From NCBI RefSeq assembly GCF_016862575.1, contig NZ_BONF01000026.1, positions 112,804 to 176,803 on the forward strand: a stretch of 64,000 bases of DNA, written 5' to 3'. A model generated the notes under the pieces. It was not told the origin of the DNA. It was given only the letters and a program-made list of their open reading frames with translations, and did no database searches. Positions 32,407 to 42,000 of this stretch are shown in pieces; within the stretch, counting starts at the first letter, position 1; every line of letters begins with the position of its first letter. This DNA comes from Catellatospora bangladeshensis. Lineage in GTDB: Bacteria; Actinomycetota; Actinomycetes; Mycobacteriales; Micromonosporaceae. Made by a program: the position numbers and the translations under genes.

Positions 32407-33057
32407 ATGGAGCGCATGACCACACCTCGCCGTGGACCCGGCCGACCCAAGCGCAGCGAGCAGCGCATCACCCCGGAGGCGATCGTGCAGGCGGCGGCCG
32501 GGCTGTTCGCGCGGCGCGGCTTCGACGCCGTCGGCATGCGCGAGGTCGCCGCGGCGGCCGGGGTCGACGTCGCCACGGTGCACCACCACGTGGGCACCAA
32601 GGCGGCGCTGTACGACTCCTGTTTCGCCAGCGTGTTCGCCGACGAGAGCGAGGCGCTGCTGCGGGCCGTCGAGGCGGCTCGCGCCGGGCTGGCGGGCGGC
32701 CCGGAGCCGGCCCTGGCCGCGCTGCACGAGCTGGTAGACGTGTTCATCGACTTCCTGGAGGACCGGCCGGAGACCACCGGCCTCTGGCTGCGCCGCTGGC
32801 TGGAGCCGGACCGGCACGCCGAGCTGGACCAGCGCTACTCGCAGCCGCTCTACCTCGCCGTCGAGCAGCTGCTGGCCGACGCCGACGCGGCGGGGGTGCT
32901 CAGCGAGCCGCAGCCGCACCTGGCCGTACGCGGCCTGGTGTGGTCGGTGCACGCGCACGTGGTCGGCCTGCTGTCCGGGGCCAACGGCGCGCGCGAGCGG
33001 CGTGAGTTCCGCACGTACACGCATCGCTGGCTGGACCGCATGTACGCGCCGCGCTGA
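32407..33057 (+). CDS. TetR-family transcriptional regulator
   Basis: The 216-residue protein has an N-terminal HTH: ITPEAIVQAAAGLFARRGFD then MREVAAAAGVDVATVHHHVG, followed by TKAALYDSCFASVF, all typical of TetR. The C-terminal ligand domain is all-helical (LHELVDVFIDFLED, VEQLLADADAAGVL). It is divergent from the MFS transporter and probably represses that gene, itself and the FMO/SDR pair through shared dyads. ATG 32407 and ATG 32416 (MTTPRRG) are both possible starts. Confidence 0.9.
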   Translation: MERMTTPRRGPGRPKRSEQRITPEAIVQAAAGLFARRGFDAVGMREVAAAAGVDVATVHHHVGTKAALYDSCFASVFADESEALLRAVEAARAGLAGGPEPALAALHELVDVFIDFLEDRPETTGLWLRRWLEPDRHAELDQRYSQPLYLAVEQLLADADAAGVLSEPQPHLAVRGLVWSVHAHVVGLLSGANGARERREFRTYTHRWLDRMYAPR

Positions 33058-33068
33058 CCGGGCTCCGG

Positions 33069-34175
33069 TCAGTCGCCGGGCAGGTCCAGGCCCAGGCCGA
33101 GCCATCCGGCCAGGTCGGCGATCTCCGTATGCACGGCGGCCGACAGGGCTTTCGGGAACGGGGCGTCCTGGTGGATCGCGTCCACGCGCAGCATCCCGGC
33201 CCTGCGGTCGGCGGTCGCGTCGAGCTTGCCGACCAGGCGGTCGCCGTGCAGGATCGGCAGCGCCCAGTAGCCCCAGCGCCGCTTCGCGGCCGGTTTGTAC
33301 ATCTCCAGCTGGTAGTCGAACTCGAACAGGTCGGTCATCCGCTTGCGGTCGAACACCAGCCGGTCCAGCGGCGACAGCAGCACCGTCCGCCCCTGGAAAG
33401 GCTGGTCCAGCTGCGCCGGGTCGACCCGCCAGCGGCCGCGTACGCCCTCGATCACGGCGGGCTCGCCCGCCTCCAGTACGTCGCCCGGCTCGGCCTGGGT
33501 GCTCACCCCACGGCTGCGGGCGATGCCCAGCGAACGCAGCCGGCGCTCGGCGCGGATCCGCGCCGCCTCCTCGGCCGGCACCACGTGGTCGTCGGGGTAG
33601 ATGCGCTCGGCCAGGTCCCACAGCCGCCCGCGGCTGTCGCGCCCGGCGACGGCGACCTCGCCCCGGGCCTCCATCAGGTCGAGCATCCGCTGCACGTTGC
33701 GGTCGTTGGTCCAGCCGCTGGACTGCCAGGGCACGTCGCAGGTGTCGGGCAGCTCGCGGGCGGCCAGCGGGCCGTCGGCGCGCAGCCGGGACAGGATGTC
33801 CAGGCGGCAGCCGCGGTTGGCCGCGACCCAGTCCTGCCGGAACTCCAGCCAGTCGGCGAGTTCGCCGCGGCCGGGCCAGTCGGCCATGTCCGCCCGGTGG
33901 AGCGCGAGGTCCTCGGCGGGCCGGATCATGCCCTGGACCTCGACCAGCCGCTGGTCGCCCAGTGCGGCCTGCAGGTCCGCGGGCCGGTACGCCGAGCCGA
34001 GGCGGCTCCACAGCACCAGGTCGGCGCTGGGCGCGACGGCGGCGGTCTGGTCGTACTGCAGCAGGGTGAGCTGCCGGACCACGTCGAGCAGCGAGCCCGG
34101 CCGGGGGCGGCCGAGCAGCTGGGCGCGCACGGCGATCCGGCGCGCGTCGGCGCGCGACAGCTGGTGAACGGGCAC
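33069..34175 (-). CDS. YcaQ/AlkX-type DNA glycosylase (HTH_42, winged-helix domain protein)
   Basis: The 368-residue protein belongs to the AlkZ/YcaQ (DUF1006) superfamily of DNA glycosylases that unhook interstrand crosslinks and remove bulky alkylated bases. The catalytic triplet is Gln40-Tyr41-Asp42 (LLQYDQT), i.e. the QxD form of the YcaQ/AlkX branch rather than the QxQ form of AlkZ. Other marks are MIRPAEDLALHRADM, SSGWTNDRNVQRMLDLMEAR, LLSPLDRLVFDRKRM and LPILHGDRLVGKLDATADR. It lies between TetR (converging on it) and the FMO gene (divergent). Confidence 0.88.
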   Translation of the reverse strand: MPVHQLSRADARRIAVRAQLLGRPRPGSLLDVVRQLTLLQYDQTAAVAPSADLVLWSRLGSAYRPADLQAALGDQRLVEVQGMIRPAEDLALHRADMADWPGRGELADWLEFRQDWVAANRGCRLDILSRLRADGPLAARELPDTCDVPWQSSGWTNDRNVQRMLDLMEARGEVAVAGRDSRGRLWDLAERIYPDDHVVPAEEAARIRAERRLRSLGIARSRGVSTQAEPGDVLEAGEPAVIEGVRGRWRVDPAQLDQPFQGRTVLLSPLDRLVFDRKRMTDLFEFDYQLEMYKPAAKRRWGYWALPILHGDRLVGKLDATADRRAGMLRVDAIHQDAPFPKALSAAVHTEIADLAGWLGLGLDLPGD

Positions 34176-34235
34176 GCCCGCAGCCTACGACTGCGGTCGG
34201 ACACCCCGGGGCTTGACGGGAGACGCCTCCACGAG

Positions 34236-34263
34236 CCAATATCCAACAGACGTTGGATATTGG
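34236..34263. promoter_or_regulatory. TetR operator-like dyad 2 (perfect 12-bp arms)
   Basis: CCAATATCCAAC and its complement GTTGGATATTGG flank a 4-base spacer (AGAC). The dyad ends directly at the ribosome site of the FMO gene, so bound repressor would block transcription or translation start. Its core matches the dyad at 32378-32395 with the same spacing. Confidence 0.75.
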
Positions 34264-34275
34264 GGAGGGTACGCG

Positions 34276-35625
34276 ATGACGCCACGCGTCGCCGTGATCG
34301 GCGCCGGTCCAGCCGGGCTGGCCACGCTCAAGGCACTGGCCGACCGGGGCGTGCCCGCGGTCGCCTTCGACGCAGCGGCGCAGGTCGGCGGCCTGTGGGT
34401 GTACGGGGCGCCGCACTCCTCGGCATACCGCACGCTGCACCTCAACACCTCGCGGACCCGCACCGAGTTCGCCGACCTGCCCATGCCCGCGGACTGGCCC
34501 GACTACCCCGACCACACCCGCATCGCCGCCTACCTGCTCGACTACGCCCAGCGCTTCGGCCTGCCGGCCTCCGTCCGGCTGCGGCACACCGTCACCGGCG
34601 TGGTCCGCGACGGCGACGGCTGGCGCGTCACCGCCGCCGGGCCCGACGGCGTCACCACCGTCCACGTCGAAGCCGTCGTGATCGCCAACGGCCACAACAG
34701 CCGCCCGAAGCTCCCCTCCCCCGCCTACCCCGGCGAGATCACCGCCGAGCAGCTGCACAGCCACGACTACCGCGGCCCCGAGCAGCTCGCCGGGCGGCGC
34801 GTGCTGGTCGTCGGCGGCGGCAACTCCGCCATGGACATCGCCGTCGACGCCTCCCACGTCGCCCCGCGCACCCTGCTGTCGGTGCGCCGCGGCGTCTGGA
34901 TCGTGCCCAAGCACCTGCTCGGCAAGCCGTCCGACACCCTCAACGGCGCGCTCGCCAAGCGCCTGCCCTGGCGGGTGCGCCAGCGCATCAGCCAGACCAT
35001 GCTGCGCTTCACCGTCGGGCGCCTGTCGGCGTACGGGCTGCCCGAGCCCGAGCACGGCTTCCTGCAGGACCACCCGACGCTGTCCGATGCGCTGCTGTCC
35101 CGCATCAGCCATGGCGAGATCACCGTCCGGCCCGGCATCGCCCGCTTCGACGGCGACCGCGTGCACTTCACCGACGGCACCCAGGAAGAGATCGACCTCG
35201 TCGTCTGGTGCACCGGCTACGACATCGACCTGCCGTTCCTCGACCAAGCCCTGCTCGGCGACGGCGCGGACCGGCTGCCGCTGTTCCGGCACGTGTTCCA
35301 CCAGCAGGCGCCGGGTCTGATGTTCGTCGGGCTCATGCAGTCCACCGGCTCCGGCCTGCCCGTCGTCGAAGCCCAGGCCCGGCTCGCCGCCGCGCACGTG
35401 TCCGGGCAGTATGCGCTGCCCACCGCCGCCGCGCAGGCCGCCGACATCGCCGCCGAACACCGCGCCGCCCGCGAGCGCTGGGGCGAGCGCCGCCCCGCCA
35501 TGCGCATCGACTTCGACGCCTACCTCGCGCTCGCCGCGAAGGAACTCGCCGCGGGGGCCGACCGGGCCCGCCGCGGGCAGGGCGTCGCCTGGACCCGTAC
35601 CACCGCCAAGGAGAGCACCCGATGA
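34276..35625 (+). CDS. Flavin-containing monooxygenase
   Basis: The 449-residue protein has an FAD Rossmann motif (VAVIGAGPAGLATL, Gly9 to Gly14), a FMO-type segment EQLHSHDYRG, an NADPH motif (VLVVGGGNSAMDIAVDAS) and a C-terminal LVVWCTGYDIDLPFL. It would oxidise N, S or ketone groups using NADPH and oxygen. The ATG has GGGGAGGG 6 bases upstream, and a perfect TetR-type dyad overlaps that site. It overlaps the SDR gene as ATGA. FMO-SDR pairs often act on ketones/alcohols in sequence; the natural substrate is unknown. Confidence 0.9.
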   Translation: MTPRVAVIGAGPAGLATLKALADRGVPAVAFDAAAQVGGLWVYGAPHSSAYRTLHLNTSRTRTEFADLPMPADWPDYPDHTRIAAYLLDYAQRFGLPASVRLRHTVTGVVRDGDGWRVTAAGPDGVTTVHVEAVVIANGHNSRPKLPSPAYPGEITAEQLHSHDYRGPEQLAGRRVLVVGGGNSAMDIAVDASHVAPRTLLSVRRGVWIVPKHLLGKPSDTLNGALAKRLPWRVRQRISQTMLRFTVGRLSAYGLPEPEHGFLQDHPTLSDALLSRISHGEITVRPGIARFDGDRVHFTDGTQEEIDLVVWCTGYDIDLPFLDQALLGDGADRLPLFRHVFHQQAPGLMFVGLMQSTGSGLPVVEAQARLAAAHVSGQYALPTAAAQAADIAAEHRAARERWGERRPAMRIDFDAYLALAAKELAAGADRARRGQGVAWTRTTAKESTR

Positions 35626-36437
35626 CCCGGCTCGACGGCAAGCGCGTCATCGTCACCGGCGCGAACGGCACCTTCGGGCGCATCCTGTGCGCCCGGCTCG
35701 AACTCGCCGGCGCCCGCGTCGTGGGCCTGGACCTGCACGAGGGCAGCGTCGGCAGCACGCCCGTGCTGGCCTGCGACCTCACCGACGGGACGGCCGTGCC
35801 CGGCGCGGTCGCCGCGGCCGTCGAGCTGCTCGGCGGGCTGGACCTGCTGATCAACAACGCGGGGGTGGGCGGGCCCGCTCCGGCCGAGCTGCCGCCGGGC
35901 GACGCTGCGCGCACCCAGCTGGAGGTCAACCTGATGGCCGCGTGGCACACCACCGCCGCCGCGGTGCCCGCGCTGGAGCGCAGCCGCGGGCGCGTCGTGT
36001 TCGTGTCCAGCCGGATGGCGCTGCTGCCACTGCCCCTCGCCGCCGCGTACGGGGTCAGCAAGCGGGCGCTGGTCGCCTACGCCGACGCGCTGCGGCTGGA
36101 GGTCGGCTCGCACATCGGCGTCAGCGTCGTGTACCCGAGCATGGTCGCGTCTCCGATCCACGACGCCACCGCCGAGGCGGGCCTGTCCCTGCAGGGCGTC
36201 TCCCGGTACGAGCCCGTCGAGGGCGTCGTCGGGGCGATCCTGCGCGCCGCGGCCGCGCGTAAGGCGCCGCGCGACGTGGCCACCACCGGCCGCGGGCGGG
36301 TGGAGCTGTTCCTGGCCCGGCACCTGCCGTCGCTGGCCGGTGCCATCGTGCGCCGCACCATCCGCACCCGCATCGCCGCCGGTGACCTGGACCGGGCCCC
36401 GCTGGCCGCCGGCATGCTCCGCCGCGCCGGGCGCTGA
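35622..36437 (+). CDS. Short-chain dehydrogenase/reductase
   Basis: The 271-residue protein is a classical SDR: cofactor motif VIVTGANGTFGRIL near 9-22, DLLINNAGVG, catalytic Ser in VFVSSRMALL, and the YGVSK motif (Tyr-x3-Lys). The C-terminal extension (LFLARHLPSLAGAIVRRTIR) is hydrophobic/basic and could contact the membrane. It is translationally coupled to the FMO gene and probably interconverts the alcohol and ketone form of the same substrate. Confidence 0.92.
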   Translation: MTRLDGKRVIVTGANGTFGRILCARLELAGARVVGLDLHEGSVGSTPVLACDLTDGTAVPGAVAAAVELLGGLDLLINNAGVGGPAPAELPPGDAARTQLEVNLMAAWHTTAAAVPALERSRGRVVFVSSRMALLPLPLAAAYGVSKRALVAYADALRLEVGSHIGVSVVYPSMVASPIHDATAEAGLSLQGVSRYEPVEGVVGAILRAAAARKAPRDVATTGRGRVELFLARHLPSLAGAIVRRTIRTRIAAGDLDRAPLAAGMLRRAGR

Positions 36438-36455
36438 CCGGCGACCCCGCCCTGC

Positions 36456-37193
36456 CTACGAGCGGGCCGTCGGTGGTGTTTCGGCTCGGGCGGTGAGGTA
36501 GGCGTCCAGGGCGGCCGCGCCGGTGAGCATGGCGCGGCCGCGTGCCGTGAGCCGGGCGCGCCAGTCGTGCAGCATGGACTCCAGCGGCGCGACACCGCCC
36601 GCCGCACGGACCTGGGCGAGCAGCGGTGCGATCTGGGCCAGCCGGTAGCCGCCGCGGCGGAGCTGGTGGGCCAGCCGGGCGTTGCGTACGTCGGCGGCGC
36701 TGTAGACGCGATAGCCGGTGTGCGGGTCGCGGCGCGGCTCGACGAGCCCGGCGCGTTCCCACTTGCGCAGCGTGGCCGGGCGCAGCCCGAGCCGCCGGGC
36801 GAGCGGGCCGATGAACGTGTCGCCGCGTTCCTGCGGCACGGGCGCGAGGTCGCGCAGCGCGGCTTCGACGGCCTGCAGCGTCCGGCGGTCGTCGAGCAGC
36901 TGGGCGTGGCTCTCGTCGAGCAGGCGCAGCGCGTCGTCGGCCGCGTCCCGGTCGACCGCCCGCATGATCGCCGTGGCGGTCTGGTGGCCGTGTCCGGGCA
37001 GCAGGGCGAGGAAGGCGTGCAGGGCCTGGGCGTGCAGCGGGGTGTAGCGGCGGTAGCCGGTGGGGGTGCGCGCGGCGGGCGGAATGATCCCGGCGTCCTC
37101 GTAGTTCCGGACCGCCTGGGTGGACAGGCCGTGCACGCGGGCCAGGTCCACCGGCCTCAGGTATACCGCGTGTTGAGGGTTCTGGCCCGTCAT
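36456..37193 (-). CDS. TioE-like regulator with two tandem MerR DNA-binding domains
   Basis: The 245-residue protein contains two MerR-type HTH units: YLRPVDLARVHGLSTQAVRN, YEDAGIIPPAARTPTGYRRY at about 12-50, and IGPLARRLGLRPATLRKWER, AGLVEPRRDPHTGYRVYSA at about 126-165. A single MerR has one such unit, so this is the double-domain TioE type. It ends with a helical tail. It is divergent from the erythromycin-esterase homologue with 57 bases between starts, which strongly suggests it regulates that gene. Confidence 0.88.
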   Translation of the reverse strand: MTGQNPQHAVYLRPVDLARVHGLSTQAVRNYEDAGIIPPAARTPTGYRRYTPLHAQALHAFLALLPGHGHQTATAIMRAVDRDAADDALRLLDESHAQLLDDRRTLQAVEAALRDLAPVPQERGDTFIGPLARRLGLRPATLRKWERAGLVEPRRDPHTGYRVYSAADVRNARLAHQLRRGGYRLAQIAPLLAQVRAAGGVAPLESMLHDWRARLTARGRAMLTGAAALDAYLTARAETPPTARS

Positions 37194-37250
37194 CGCAGTC
37201 GATTCCTCGGGAAAGTCTCAACGGTGGGTTCAACGATACTGTGTAGAGGC

Positions 37251-38450
37251 ATGACTAGTGCGATTCGAGACACCATGCGTGCGTTCTCCGCCGCCGAGGT
37301 CCTGCGGCTGCTGCCGTCGCGGCCGCGGGTGCTGGCCCTGGGCGAGCCCACCCACGGCGAGGATCTGCTGCTCGAAGTCCGCAACGAGCTGTTCCAGCAG
37401 CTCGTCGAGGAGGGGTACCGGACGATCGCGATCGAGAGCGACTGCCTGCTGGCGCTGGCCGTCGACGACTACGTCACCTCGGGCAAGGGCAGCCTCGACG
37501 AGGTGATGGCGAACGGCTTCAGCCACGGGCTCGGCGCCTCGGCCGCCAACCGTGAGCTGGTGCGGTGGATGCGGGCGTACAACGACGGCAGGCCCGCCCC
37601 TGAGCAGGTGCGCTTCGCGGGAATCGACGGTCCGCTGGAGATCAGCGGGCCGGAAAGCCCGCAGGAGGCGCTGACCACGCTGTACGCGTACCTCGCGTCC
37701 CGGCTGGACGCTGAGCTGCTGCCCTGCCCGGCTGGCACGATCGAGGGGCTGCTGGACGACGCGGGCCGGTGGGTCGACCCGGCCGTGATGATGAACCCGG
37801 CCCGCTCCGTGGGGCAGTCGGCCGCGGCCGGGCGGCTGCGGCTGCTCGCTGACGACCTGGTGGCGCTCCTCGACGCGGAGACGCCGCACCTGATCGCAGC
37901 GTCCTCCCGGGAGGAGTGGGAACGGGCCCGCCTGTACGGGCGCGCCGCGGTCGGCCTGCTGCGCTACCACCACTGGCTGGCCGACACCTCGCCGGGCCGG
38001 ATGACGCGACTGCTCGGCGTACGGGACTCGATGATGGCCGACAACCTGGTCGCGCTCGCCGGCCGCGGCCCGGTGCTCGTCCACGCGCACAACCTGCACC
38101 TCAAGCGGGAGAAGGCCGTGATGGGCATGTGGCAGGGCCGGATGGAGTGGTGGGGCGCGGGCTCACTGGCGCACGCCCGCCTCGGCACGGAGTACGCGTT
38201 CCTAGCCACGGCCCTCGGCACGATCCGCCACCAGGGGGTGGACACGCCGCCTACGGACACCCTGGAAGGGATGCTGTACGCGCTGCCGGAGGATCGTTTC
38301 CTCGTCGACTCGCACGCCCTGGCCGCGCTGTTCGGCGACGCGGCTCCCCCGCCGCGCGAGTCGGCCTGGTTCGGCTACGCCCCACTGGATCCGGCCCACC
38401 TGTCCAGGACCGACGGCCTCGTGTTCGTCAAGGACTCGCCGCAGGGGTAG
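37251..38450 (+). CDS. Erythromycin esterase family protein
   Basis: The 399-residue protein matches the EreA/succinoglycan-biosynthesis-like esterase family: ALGEPTHGEDLLLEVRNELF with the catalytic-region His35, TIAIESDC, RFAGIDGPLE and VLVHAHNLHLKREK. True Ere enzymes hydrolyse the macrolactone ring. Many homologues have unknown substrates, so macrolide resistance is possible but not shown. The divergent double-MerR gene and a terminator hairpin 20 bases after the stop make it a self-contained regulated unit. Confidence 0.88.
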   Translation: MTSAIRDTMRAFSAAEVLRLLPSRPRVLALGEPTHGEDLLLEVRNELFQQLVEEGYRTIAIESDCLLALAVDDYVTSGKGSLDEVMANGFSHGLGASAANRELVRWMRAYNDGRPAPEQVRFAGIDGPLEISGPESPQEALTTLYAYLASRLDAELLPCPAGTIEGLLDDAGRWVDPAVMMNPARSVGQSAAAGRLRLLADDLVALLDAETPHLIAASSREEWERARLYGRAAVGLLRYHHWLADTSPGRMTRLLGVRDSMMADNLVALAGRGPVLVHAHNLHLKREKAVMGMWQGRMEWWGAGSLAHARLGTEYAFLATALGTIRHQGVDTPPTDTLEGMLYALPEDRFLVDSHALAALFGDAAPPPRESAWFGYAPLDPAHLSRTDGLVFVKDSPQG

Positions 38451-38470
38451 GCGCCGGAAAAGCTGGTGGT

Positions 38471-38499
38471 CCCGCGGCGGCGCATCCGGCCGCCGCGGG
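38471..38499 (+). terminator. Hairpin after the erythromycin-esterase homologue
   Basis: Perfect 11-bp arms (CCCGCGGCGGC and complement) with a 7-base loop, 20 bases after the stop. Confidence 0.75.
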
Positions 38500-38595
38500 C
38501 CGGGCCGGCGGTGTCCGGCGATGTGATCCATCGCCTCTGTCAGCAAATCGACATCCGTTTCTGACTTACGGTGATCGGAACCTATCCTTCCGTGA

Positions 38596-39051
38596 GTGGA
38601 TTCCGACATCGTCACCGCCGAACAGGACCTGGCCCGCTTGGTCGCCGCGCAGGTAGCCCCCGAGGAGGACGAGCTCTTCACCGTGCTCGACGCCGCCTAC
38701 CGCAAGGACCCCGCCCGGCTCACCGCCGGCGGCTCGGGCGACGACGAGATGCTCGGCTTCGGCGTGGAGACCATGGCCGCCCTGATGACCCCCGTGGTGC
38801 TGGCGGTCGTCACCGAGGTGATGCGCTACCTCACCGAGCAGTACGGCACCAGCCTGCGGTCACGGCTGTCCCTGCGGCGGGCCCGCCGTGACGCCGCCGC
38901 TACCGAACCCGCCACCCCCGCGATCGACGATGCGCAACTGGCCCACGTCCGCTCCATCGTGCTCGACAAGTGCACCCAGGCGGGCATCGACGAGGGCCGG
39001 TCACGGCTGCTCGCCGACTCCGTCGCCGGAGCCCTGCGCAACGGCGGGTGA
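38596..39051 (+). CDS. Hypothetical protein coupled to the M48 protease gene
   Basis: The 151-residue protein starts with a GTG and is mostly soluble, with a moderately hydrophobic stretch (LMTPVVLAVVTEVMRYLTEQ) in the middle, then basic residues and a helical C-terminal part (ARVRS-like region AHVRSIVLDKCTQAGIDE, RSRLLADSVAGALRNGG). No family is recognised. Its stop overlaps the M48 start as GTGA, so it is likely an accessory or partner of that protease. Confidence 0.7.
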   Translation: MDSDIVTAEQDLARLVAAQVAPEEDELFTVLDAAYRKDPARLTAGGSGDDEMLGFGVETMAALMTPVVLAVVTEVMRYLTEQYGTSLRSRLSLRRARRDAAATEPATPAIDDAQLAHVRSIVLDKCTQAGIDEGRSRLLADSVAGALRNGG

Positions 39052-42000
39052 CCGTGGCCGACGCCGCCCCGCCCCGCTCCGCCTCCGCCGTACTCTCCGG
39101 CACCACCCTGCGCTTCCTGTCGCTGGTCGCGGCCATCCTCGGCACCGGCACCTACGCGTTCAGCGTGATGTACATGCGGCTGCCCGGCAAGGCGTCGGCG
39201 GGCATGTTCGTCTACGCTCGGTGCGGCGAACTGCTGCGGCGCAGCGGACTCGACCTGTCCCTCGATCCCGGCGTGCTCGCGGCGTCCGAACGCGACCGGG
39301 CGGAGGCCAGCCGCTGCCTGGCCCCGTTCGAGCAGGACGAGGCGTGGTGGATCCTGGCCGGACTGGCGCTGCTGCTGGCCTTGGCGCTCGGTCTCTACCT
39401 GGCCGCACCATGGTGGACTCGGCGGCGGGCCCGGCTCGTGCCGGTCACCGCGGAGAACTTCCCACGCCTGTACGCCGGCCTGCTCGACCTCACCGCCGAG
39501 ATGGGCTTGCGCAGGCTTCCGCGGTTCATGCTCGACCCGGCGGCGGGCACGCCGGGCGGGCTCGCCTTCGGCCGGACCGGCCGGTACTGGGTCCGGATCA
39601 ACGCCGGGCTGGTGCCCCTGCGGATCACCGACCCGGCGACCTTCCGCGCCGTGGTCCTGCACGAACTCGCCCATCTGCGCAACCGCGACGTCGACATCGC
39701 CTACGCCGCCACGGCCCTGTGGCGGGCGTTCGTCGTGGTCGCGCTGCTGCCGATGACAGTCGCGATCCTGCATCCGTGGATCATCACCGACCCGGCGAGG
39801 GCGCCGTGGGCGGCTCCGGACTATCTGCCAGACACCCTCGACACCGGGCTGCGCACGGCGATGTTCGTACTGATCGTCTACCTGGTGCGCAACTCGGTGC
39901 TGCGTGCCCGCGAGCTCCACGCCGACGCGCGCGCCGCCCAGCACGGCGCGGCCGACGGGCTGCGCCGGGTGATGACCACCGCGGCGAGGGACACCGCCGT
40001 GTCATGGCGCCGCCGATTCGGCGTACACCCCGCCGCCGCGGCCAGGCTGCACGCCATCGATCATCCGCGCACGACACTGCGTCCCGGCTTCGGCGAGCTG
40101 TTCGGCGCCGGCCTGACCACCATGATCGCCACCGGCTCGCTGAGCCGGATGGCCGGCTTCGCTCTCCCCCACGACGGCACCCCGGCCGGCCGCTATATGG
40201 CCTGGCTGGTGGCACCGGTCGTGATCGGTGTGCTGGCCGCGGCGGCGTGGCGCGCCGAGCTGCTGTCGGTGTACGGGCCACGCGTGTCGGTGCTGCCGGG
40301 TGCACTGGGCTTCAGCCTCGGCTGCCTGCTCGGCGACCTCGCGTCGAGCCTTGAGACGCCCGCCGTGTGGGGCGTGTTCGGCAGCGAGACGGGCGCGGGC
40401 AGGATGCCGCTGGCCGGCAGCGTCGAGGTCGCCGGGGTCAGCCTCACCGCCGGGCTGGTCGGCGCGGCGGCGCTCACCGCCGGGATCCTGATCCAGGCTG
40501 CCCTCAGCGCAGCCGCGGCACGCGCCTGGCTGCCCGTGCTGCGCGGGGCACACACCCGGTGGGCCTGGCTGGGCGGCGTCGCGGCCACGGTTACCATGTT
40601 CGCCGTCTGGTTCGGCATCTGGCTCGAACTGCGCTCAGCGCCCTACCTGATCGGCCGGTTCTACCACCTCACCGCCGCCGACTTCACGACCCTCGGCGAG
40701 CAGCTCTGGGAGGGGCCCGGCTTCAGCCTGTTCTCCGCCGTGTACCCGCCGCTGCAGCTGTTCGCCCACCGCCCGCTGGCCGTACCGGCGGTCCTGGTCG
40801 CCTCCCTCTTCCCGTTCGCCGCGCTGCTGCGCCGGCCCGCAGCGCCCGACCGCGTTCCGGCGAGCGCGTACGACGTTGCCCCGCGCGGCCTTGCCGCCGA
40901 CCGGCCGGACCTGCCCCACGCTGCGGAGACGCGGGCGGCGGCGCTGACCGGGCTCGCCGGGGCAGGGCTGTTCATGGTCCTCACGCTCGCCCTGCGCGCA
41001 GTGCTGCACCAGGTCGCTTACGGATCGCCCGGTCTCGTCTCGTACCACTCCTACGCCCAGCTCGCGCTGGCCGTCGCCATCCAGGCAGCGGTGGGCGGGG
41101 TGATCGCGGCCCGGCACCGGCGCGGCCTCCTGCTCGGCCAGGTCGCGGCCCTCACCTGCGCCACTGCTGTGATCATCGGGGAGCAGGCGGCCGCGATCCT
41201 GGGCCGGTGCACGCCGCTGCTGCGGCTGCGCGAGACCGCCTGCAGCACCCGGATCAACCTGTCCTACGCGGACTTCCTGCTGGACCGGATCGTGATCCAG
41301 GGCGCGCTGGCCGCGCTCGCCGTCGGCGTGCTGGTGATCCTGCTCAGGCGGGCAGCCGCGCTCGTACCCGCCGCCCAGCCGCGTCGGCCGTGGATCCGCT
41401 CCACGGTCCTCACCGCCACGGTCGCGGTGGTGGTCGTCGCTGGCCTCGCCGCGGGCAGCACCCTGTCGGCGATGACCGACTCCCCCGCAGCCGCCGTTCC
41501 CGCTCCGGCCCCCACCCGGTCCGGCGCCGCCGCGGACCGCGTACTCACCCAGGCCGAGGCTCAGCAGGTCGCCGACGCCGGAGCCAACGTGCTGCCCCGG
41601 GGCTGGCGTACGGAGCCGGAATCGACGAGCAGCGGCACCTCCGTCCTCGACGACCCCGAGCGCTGCACGGCGCTGGTCGAGGAGACCTACCTGACGGACC
41701 TCGACGAGCAACAGCCGATCGTCGCCCGCGGCCGGTGGACCGACGGCGACAAGATCACCACCTCGTCGATCTACGTCACGGTCCGCTCGTTCACGCAGCC
41801 CGTGCCCGCCGAATCACTGACCGTGGCCGAGAACGCGCGGGCGTCCTGTCCCCGGTTCACGCAGACGACCAGCGAGGGCACCCCGCTGCACTACACCGTT
41901 CACGCGGCCCGCGCACCCGCGCTGGGCGACCAGGCCTGGCGGGCGGATCTGGCGATGACTGCCGAGATCTCCGGCATCTCGTTCGAGGGGACGCTGATCA

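Noticed and set aside
31018..35460. A 1480-codon open frame on the minus strand spanning the MFS, TetR, AlkX and FMO region
   Set aside because: Only the MFS end of it (31018-32349) reads as protein. The rest is antisense to well-supported genes and exists because high GC makes stops rare.
33129..36437. An 1102-codon plus-strand frame covering the AlkX and FMO genes and running into the SDR gene
   Set aside because: Only the last 816 bases (the SDR) carry recognisable protein. Upstream it is a shadow of other genes.
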